Positions 5,607 through 9,744 of a stretch of 9,744 bases of DNA are shown piece after piece. A model generated the notes under the pieces. It saw only the letters and a list, made by a program, of their open reading frames with translations, searched no databases and was not told the origin of the DNA. Source of the stretch: Clostridiales bacterium (GTDB lineage Bacteria; Bacillota; Clostridia; Saccharofermentanales; UBA5734); assembly GCA_007133255.1 (NCBI GenBank), contig SLMY01000062.1:1-9744 (forward strand), in the 5' to 3' direction. The stretch's first letter is position 1, and every line of letters starts with the position of its first letter. Position numbers and translations under genes: made by a program.

Positions 5607-6641
5607 TTATTCTGGTTTGACCATCTGATGCTGATATAATTGAAGTCGATATTCTGTTGGTGCCAAACCTGTAACCAATTTAAACCTGTCTGAGAAACGG
5701 CTGACTGATTGATACCCGCAAAGCCTGGCAATCTGTGTAATACTGCGGTTCTCATTATGCATAAGCTTTATGGCCATTTCTATACGACAATTAATTTTAT
5801 ATTCTGTGATTGTCTGGTTGAAAGTTTGACTAAAGCAGCGGCTGAGATAACTTGAGTTAATCTTGAACCGCCTGGCCAGCCTTTCATTTGATATTTTCTG
5901 TGAACAGTGCTGGCTGATATAAGCAGCGATTTCACACATTCGGCCAGCTAATGACGCATCCTTACCTTCTGACAGCAGACAAGCCGAATGCTCCGCTACA
6001 GCTGACAGCTGGCCGATGTCCGGCGCAACTGATCTTGCAAAATGCCTGATCAGGGCGATTGCCAGCTGCGCGCCCAGATTACGGATCATGAATGATGATC
6101 CCGGAAGACAGTTGATCTTTTCTTTCTCAATTTGTTTAATGATGGATCTAAACTCACGGCAGGAGGATATTGACTGGCCAATAAAAGTATCCGCGGGCCG
6201 GCCAATCAGATTAAGTGACAAGGCATTTAAGTAACTTGATGAAAAGGTCAGCTGGTGACAAAGCATGTCCTTCAGAATCAAATTCTGACCTGTCTGCAGA
6301 CATTTTTCATGCAAACTATATCGCGCGCCCGGGTATGTCAAAAAAACTCTCCCTGCCGCGTGGTGTCTGATCTGCGGGTTATAACCATAACCTGTTTTTA
6401 CTAAATAAGGCAGAGTCCTGCTATCTGAACGCGGCTTTTTCAACTCATCAAACCACAGAAATGTCAGATCGTTTTCGCGGCTGATTAAACATTCACAGAT
6501 ATTCTCCTTTAGTTTCGTTTTCTTGAGTTTTATCGCGCCCGCGCTGATTATATACAAATCATTATGACAGTGTTTGTTCTGAATTGTATAATTATTCTGA
6601 AATGTATAATTATTTTCATTTTTATTTCTATTGACAGTCAC
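5607..6641 (-). CDS. AraC-family transcriptional regulator
   Basis: A 344-residue regulator. The last ~110 residues are a canonical AraC/XylS DNA-binding domain with two helix-turn-helix units: ISNERLARRFKINSSYLSRCF (split here as ISNERLARRF and KINSSYLSRCF) and ITQIARLCGYQSVSRFSDRF, closing with TGLAPTEYR. The N-terminal ~230 residues, including RHHAAGRVFLTYPG and a Cys-containing middle region, resemble cupin-type ligand-binding parts of sugar regulators, but no ligand can be named. The likely start is GTG at 6641 with GGAGCAGG upstream; an in-frame stop lies a few codons further up. The first residues are Asn-rich and contain a duplicated hexapeptide. The gene is divergent from the DacA-like gene across a 329-base gap, which it may control. 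Confidence 0.9.
   Translation of the reverse strand: MTVNRNKNENNYTFQNNYTIQNKHCHNDLYIISAGAIKLKKTKLKENICECLISRENDLTFLWFDELKKPRSDSRTLPYLVKTGYGYNPQIRHHAAGRVFLTYPGARYSLHEKCLQTGQNLILKDMLCHQLTFSSSYLNALSLNLIGRPADTFIGQSISSCREFRSIIKQIEKEKINCLPGSSFMIRNLGAQLAIALIRHFARSVAPDIGQLSAVAEHSACLLSEGKDASLAGRMCEIAAYISQHCSQKISNERLARRFKINSSYLSRCFSQTFNQTITEYKINCRIEMAIKLMHNENRSITQIARLCGYQSVSRFSDRFKLVTGLAPTEYRLQLYQHQMVKPE
6579..6614 (-). repeat. 18-bp tandem duplication in the AraC-family gene's 5' end
   Basis: Two adjacent 18-base units, at 6614-6597 and 6596-6579 on the minus strand, match at 17 of 18 positions and encode NNYTFQ-NNYTIQ near residues 11-22. Being in phase, it lengthens an Asn-rich leader ahead of the folded domain. 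Confidence 0.85.
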
Positions 6642-6970
6642 TTGTATGATACCTGCTCCGTCTTAATTTAAATGTCACTTATAGCTGATGTGTCAATAGC
6701 TAGCATGATTATAACTCATACTATACTATATTTTTAATCTTAATGAGTCAACCCATACGGCGATATAGCCTGCCAATGGGAAATCTGATATCATCATGAG
6801 TTCACAAAGCGCAATTTGAGGTATGATATGACAAGGTGTTGTGATAGAACTGATCCTTATACACAATATGAAGGTTAATACTTGCTTTAGGCGCATGATG
6901 ATAGGATAATGAATTGAGAAATATAAGATCAGGCAGTAATGACAGGTTGAAAGATCGGATGTGAGAAAAG
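6642..6970. other. divergent control region between the AraC-family and DacA-like genes
   Basis: 329 bases without a credible gene. A possible AraC-side promoter has TTGACA (minus strand, about 6697-6692) but no clear -10. Copies of the hexamer ATGAGT or its complement ACTCAT occur at 6714-6719, 6743-6748 and 6796-6801, the first two facing each other around an AT-rich core; these could be regulator half-sites. Open frames on the minus strand here have no ribosome sites and read like noise. Confidence 0.4.
6882..6910 (+). promoter_or_regulatory. candidate promoter of the DacA-like gene
   Basis: TTGCTT (6882-6887), 17-base spacer, GATAAT (6905-6910), about 60 bases before the GTG start. A second, weaker candidate is TTGAGA (6914-6919), 17 bases, TAATGA (6937-6942). 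Either could serve; neither is perfect. Confidence 0.4.
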
Positions 6971-8398
6971 GTGACCGCCGCGAAGCCATCAAAACAGAAC
7001 GGGATAAAAACAGCAGCTGTTAAGATCATGATCATCTTGATTGTTTTCTTATCTTTGCACGCGTTTACAGCAGTTTTTGCAGCAGCATCTGACTCTGAGA
7101 TGACACGTGAAGAGGATTATTTCCAACCATCACTGGAAATATCCCACTCTGCTTATTCAGCGATGGTTGTTGAAACCGGACGTATGAGCAGTTTATATGA
7201 GAAAAACACGCAGGTCCGCCAAAATATTTCCGCAGCGTCAAAAATTATGACCGCTCTCATCGCCTGCGAACGTCTGCCGCTGGACACTCAGATTACAATC
7301 AGTCGTGCCGCGGCGGAATCTGAAACTGATCAGACCCCAGCTGATGGCGTTGTTTTGGAAAATGGCGATCAATATGCTCTTGAATATCTGCTTTTACGCT
7401 TGCTTTTTTATGATTCCGACGCTGCCGCGATTGCCATAGCTGAGCAAATCAGCAATAATGAAGACGTCTTTGTTGAGCTGATGAATTCAAGAGCGGCTTC
7501 ACTCGGTCTGAATCATACTTTTTTTCTGAATGTAACGGGCGCTCCCGTCTATGATCACATTCCCGATGAACCCATGACAGACGCGGCACCACTGGTTGAT
7601 CAGGCTGACAGCCGGCTTTTGCAATACACAACGATGTCTGATTTCTCACGTCTGGCAACTTTGGCCTATCAGGATTCCAATTTCGCGCGTCTGGTCCGAA
7701 AAGACAGCGAGTATCTGATTATCGATGGGCAGCGACTGGTCTCAATGCAAAATCAGATCAGCTCGATCTGGACTTTTTCCGAGCAGCGTATCCACGGTGC
7801 TTTTTACAGTGCCAGGAACGGGTCCGCTTCAATGGCGGCCTTTGGCAGATTTAATGATATTGATGTTGTGATTACGACAGCAGGCGGTCAGCCGGGCAGT
7901 CGTATTTCCGACCTGCTGGCTATCTTAAATGCCTGTGAGGAGAATTACATCATTGATACACTCGTTGAAGCGGGTGCTCGTTTCACGGGTGATCAGGAGC
8001 AGACGACCGACGGTGAGACGTTTGGGCTGGTTTTCAGAAGAACCGTTTATTATGTCAGGCCAGTTGACGACAGTTTTCTAGAATCAACAATCAGGTATGT
8101 GTCATTTGGACCTCATAACCGGCCGATTCAACGCAATATGACTGTCGGCCAGGTCACTTTCCAGTTGAAGGACGGAACAACGATAGTGGTTGATGTGGGT
8201 CCGGACAGACAAATACTGTCAGATATCACGATTATTGACCATACGCTTAACCAGATGCAGAATAACCCGAATTTAACGTTACTGCTTTTTTCTGTTTTTG
8301 CCTGTCTGATCCTGATGATGCTGTGGCAGGTTGCCAAGCACTCCTTTCATATTGTCAAATTGGTGCGGCTGATCTATCTGGAAAAGCGTTTGCGATAA
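6971..8398 (+). CDS. DacA-like (peptidase S11 fold) membrane protein lacking the catalytic motifs
   Basis: A 475-residue protein resembling low-molecular-weight D,D-carboxypeptidases (DacA/DacF), which trim peptidoglycan stem peptides. It has a basic N-terminus and a signal sequence (about 18-39), the S11 domain (about 55-310), a PBP5_C-like beta domain (about 335-420), and, unlike DacA, a true C-terminal transmembrane helix (about 436-456) with a basic tail. The catalytic motifs are changed: the SxxK site reads SAASKIMTALIACE, so the position three before Lys91 is Ala88; the SxN site reads YDSDAA (147-152); the KTG site reads IHGAFY (273-278). It is probably a pseudoenzyme that binds cell wall or partners. 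GTG at 6971 gives a proper signal peptide although its ribosome site is weak; ATG at 7028 is the alternative. Confidence 0.88.
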   Translation: MTAAKPSKQNGIKTAAVKIMIILIVFLSLHAFTAVFAAASDSEMTREEDYFQPSLEISHSAYSAMVVETGRMSSLYEKNTQVRQNISAASKIMTALIACERLPLDTQITISRAAAESETDQTPADGVVLENGDQYALEYLLLRLLFYDSDAAAIAIAEQISNNEDVFVELMNSRAASLGLNHTFFLNVTGAPVYDHIPDEPMTDAAPLVDQADSRLLQYTTMSDFSRLATLAYQDSNFARLVRKDSEYLIIDGQRLVSMQNQISSIWTFSEQRIHGAFYSARNGSASMAAFGRFNDIDVVITTAGGQPGSRISDLLAILNACEENYIIDTLVEAGARFTGDQEQTTDGETFGLVFRRTVYYVRPVDDSFLESTIRYVSFGPHNRPIQRNMTVGQVTFQLKDGTTIVVDVGPDRQILSDITIIDHTLNQMQNNPNLTLLLFSVFACLILMMLWQVAKHSFHIVKLVRLIYLEKRLR

Positions 8399-8431
8399 AC
8401 AATATTTAAAAACCTATCGCAGGATTGTTTA
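8391..8431. terminator. possible terminator between convergent genes
   Basis: Two overlapping inverted repeats occupy the 30-base gap between convergent genes: TGCGATA (8391-8397) with TATCGCA (8415-8421), and TAAACAAT (8396-8403) with ATTGTTTA (8424-8431). They share bases and cannot form together. No long T run follows, so termination strength is doubtful. Confidence 0.35.
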
Positions 8432-9004
8432 CTTGAGCAAATGACCGAGGCGAAGCTGATAAAATCGCATGAGCAAAGTCAGGCCCCAATGGTAGAGAAG
8501 AATCAGCATCTGCGACGCGAAGACCAGAACGACCATGAATATACCGCCGAATCGCTGTATGAAAACCTCAAATAAAGGCTGTCCAAATAGTAAAGCCATC
8601 GGCCAGATCATCAGATTCGCGCCTGCCATTTTCATGATCCAGGCAGTTTTAAACTTAAAGCATCTCTCCGCGAACGCGCGCCAGACAGGGAAAAGTCCAA
8701 AAAACACCATGAAGGGCCAGGCATAGGCCAGCCCTGGCCAGGCGATGCTTATAATTGAAGCTGTCAGATAAAGCAGGAAACCCTGCCGGACGCCAAATTC
8801 ATAGATCATGATGGCGATGAGAACTGAGGATAATGAGTATAACCCGATCTTCGCGGTTGGGGACAAGCCGGCTATAAACAGTGTTATCAGAATCAAGGCT
8901 GTCAGCAAGCCTGATATAGCAATCAGACGAGTTCTCTTTTTCTGCTTCTTATATTGTCTGCCGAATGGATCTTTTTCATCAGCAACAACCACAAAGATCA
9001 CCAC
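8429..9004 (-). CDS. conserved polytopic membrane protein of unknown function
   Basis: A protein of up to 191 residues with a charged N-terminus (KKQKKRTR) and about five hydrophobic helices near residues 27-46, 52-69, 73-103, 122-142 and 151-182. The pattern SLSSVLIAIMIYEFGVRQG followed by a Trp/Pro-rich helix with FFGLFPVWRAFAER resembles small clostridial membrane proteins sometimes labelled ECF-transporter-S-like or DUF2232-like; no substrate can be inferred. GTG at 9004 overlaps the end of the J-protein gene by 26 bases, and other GTG codons just downstream are possible, so the start is uncertain. Overlap with the upstream gene implies translational coupling. It is the last gene of the operon. 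Confidence 0.75.
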   Translation of the reverse strand: MVIFVVVADEKDPFGRQYKKQKKRTRLIAISGLLTALILITLFIAGLSPTAKIGLYSLSSVLIAIMIYEFGVRQGFLLYLTASIISIAWPGLAYAWPFMVFFGLFPVWRAFAERCFKFKTAWIMKMAGANLMIWPMALLFGQPLFEVFIQRFGGIFMVVLVFASQMLILLYHWGLTLLMRFYQLRLGHLLK

Positions 9005-9386
9005 CCAGACAGCCGCAACAGGCGTCAGCGCAGCACAGACAACTCAAAGCGTTGCAGATATCAGTACCTGCCCCGCTGCCTCGCTGCTCATAATAAGGCC
9101 TGCCCTGCTGCCACTGCTGACGCTGATGATCCTGCCATTGACGCTGCCGCCACTGCTCCTGGCTCTGATCATCCTGACGCGTGTGATGCTGTTGCTTTCC
9201 AGCCTGAGTTAACGCGTCATATGCCTCATTCACTTCCTGCATTTTCTCCTTGGCAAGACTTTCAAGCGGATGATCATTATAACGGTCGGGATGATATTTT
9301 TTAACGAGTGCTCTATATGCTTTTTTAATTTCATCCTGAGAAGCACCTTGCCTGACACCCAGAACATCATAAGGGGATTTGGCCAT
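8979..9386 (-). CDS. J-domain protein with a cysteine-rich tail
   Basis: A 135-residue DnaJ-type co-chaperone. The J-domain fills residues 1-62 (YDVLGVRQGASQDEIKKAY, YHPDRYND with the essential HPD at 32-34, EVNEAYDAL), so it should stimulate an Hsp70 ATPase. A Gln/Trp/Arg-rich linker follows (about 63-98), then a tail with ten cysteines in the last 25 residues (111-135), several as Cys-Cys pairs around GGDLCGCC. No classical DnaJ zinc-finger or substrate domain is present. The tail could bind metal, be lipidated or anchor a partner. ATG has AAAGGA upstream. It lies 35 bases after the DUF5685-type gene and overlaps the membrane-protein gene. Similar Cys-tailed J-proteins are recalled from Clostridia; the function is unknown. 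Confidence 0.92.
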   Translation of the reverse strand: MAKSPYDVLGVRQGASQDEIKKAYRALVKKYHPDRYNDHPLESLAKEKMQEVNEAYDALTQAGKQQHHTRQDDQSQEQWRQRQWQDHQRQQWQQGRPYYEQRGSGAGTDICNALSCLCCADACCGCLGGDLCGCC

Positions 9387-9421
9387 AATGGTTCCTTTCT
9401 GAATGCTACACTTTAAGATAC

Positions 9422-9744
9422 TTAGATTCTCTTAAGCCTATCACCTTTGATAACAGCCTTTCGTGTATGTGACAGACCCTGCAGCACAATATTCGCGATC
9501 AGCCCGCTGTCCTGATAATAAGGCAGTAAAGCAGCCGTTCTATCTATTTTCATTTCATAATCCACCATTAATTTTTCAGCGATAACAACAGCTTCATCAT
9601 AGCCGCATCCAGACAGTGGATTCCACTGATTATTATCACAGTCTGGTTCAAAATCGTCAATCGCGTCCAATATATAAATCCAGCAGCCAAGATCGTAACC
9701 CAGCAGACCCGCGGCTTCGATGATCTTTTTATGCTCCCGGGCAG
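9422..9744 (-). CDS. DUF5685-type protein, C-terminal part (start outside window)
   Basis: The last 107 codons of a protein that enters from beyond 9744; the frame is open to the window edge and ends with TAA at 9424-9422. The visible part is helical, with GYDLGCWIYILDAIDDFEPD, an aspartate-rich segment after a hydrophobic helix that is reminiscent of isoprenoid-synthase-like folds, then NPLSGCGYDEAV. This matches the C-terminal pattern of the DUF5685 family found beside Cys-tailed J-proteins in Clostridia. It is first in the visible part of the operon. Function unknown; the family call rests on motif memory and context. Confidence 0.7.
   Translation of the reverse strand, partial: AREHKKIIEAAGLLGYDLGCWIYILDAIDDFEPDCDNNQWNPLSGCGYDEAVVIAEKLMVDYEMKIDRTAALLPYYQDSGLIANIVLQGLSHTRKAVIKGDRLKRI

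Noticed and set aside
6726..7035. Two overlapping minus-strand open frames (77 and 88 codons) in the AraC/DacA divergent gap.
   Set aside because: No ribosome sites, low-complexity hydrophobic composition with no family resemblance, and they overlap the promoter area and 5' end of the plus-strand DacA-like gene.
8808..9304. Plus-strand open frames with Ala/Pro/Leu-rich products opposite the J-protein and membrane-protein genes.
   Set aside because: They are mirror images of the well-supported minus-strand genes; composition simply reflects the Gln- and Cys-rich codons on the other strand.

Overview
The window looks like chromosome of a low-to-mid GC Gram-positive bacterium, most likely a clostridial Bacillota. 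Evidence for this: strong AGGAGG-type ribosome sites, TTGACA/TATTAT promoters, a lipoprotein with a classical lipobox, a CymR-like Rrf2 regulator beside metY, and a Cys-tailed J-protein next to a DUF5685-type protein, a pairing recalled from clostridial genomes. No insertion sequence, phage gene, CRISPR array or rRNA is visible. The assignment is inference from gene content only.

Layout. Bases 1-244 (minus) hold the first 81 codons of an AAA/SMC-like ATPase that runs off the window. Divergent from it, 486-953 (plus) encodes a 155-residue protein resembling only the post-catalytic beta-sandwich of GH127-type glycosidases. It overlaps, tail to tail, the end of a minus-strand lipoprotein (895-2532) of the M28 peptidase fold with acidic repeat insertions. 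A stand-alone tRNA-Ala(GGC) gene follows at 2827-2902 with its own promoter and a terminator that could work in both directions. Then comes a minus-strand sulfur operon: metY (5392-4097), an Fe-S-type Rrf2 regulator directly abutting it (4096-3638), and a CymR-like Rrf2 regulator (3543-3103). An AraC-family regulator (6641-5607, minus) diverges from a DacA-like, penicillin-binding-fold membrane protein (6971-8398, plus). The right end is a minus-strand operon: DUF5685-type protein (runs off at 9744), a J-domain protein with ten cysteines in its last 25 residues, and a polytopic membrane protein.

How the genes may work together. The metY operon is coherent: homocysteine synthesis from O-acetylhomoserine and sulfide, co-transcribed with two Rrf2 sensors that probably read Fe-S status and cysteine/sulfide status. 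The J-protein/DUF5685/membrane-protein operon looks like a conserved uncharacterised module. The other genes are not obviously connected.

The most notable observations are these. (1) Three hydrolase-related proteins lack catalytic parts: a DacA-like protein with all three penicillin-binding motifs altered, an M28-like lipoprotein missing the general-base Glu and probably metal ligands, and a GH127 accessory domain with no catalytic domain. (2) Two genes have a strong Shine-Dalgarno sequence too far from the start codon, with a perfect stem-loop exactly in between that would bring the two together. (3) Short in-phase tandem duplications recur (9, 15 and 18 bp).
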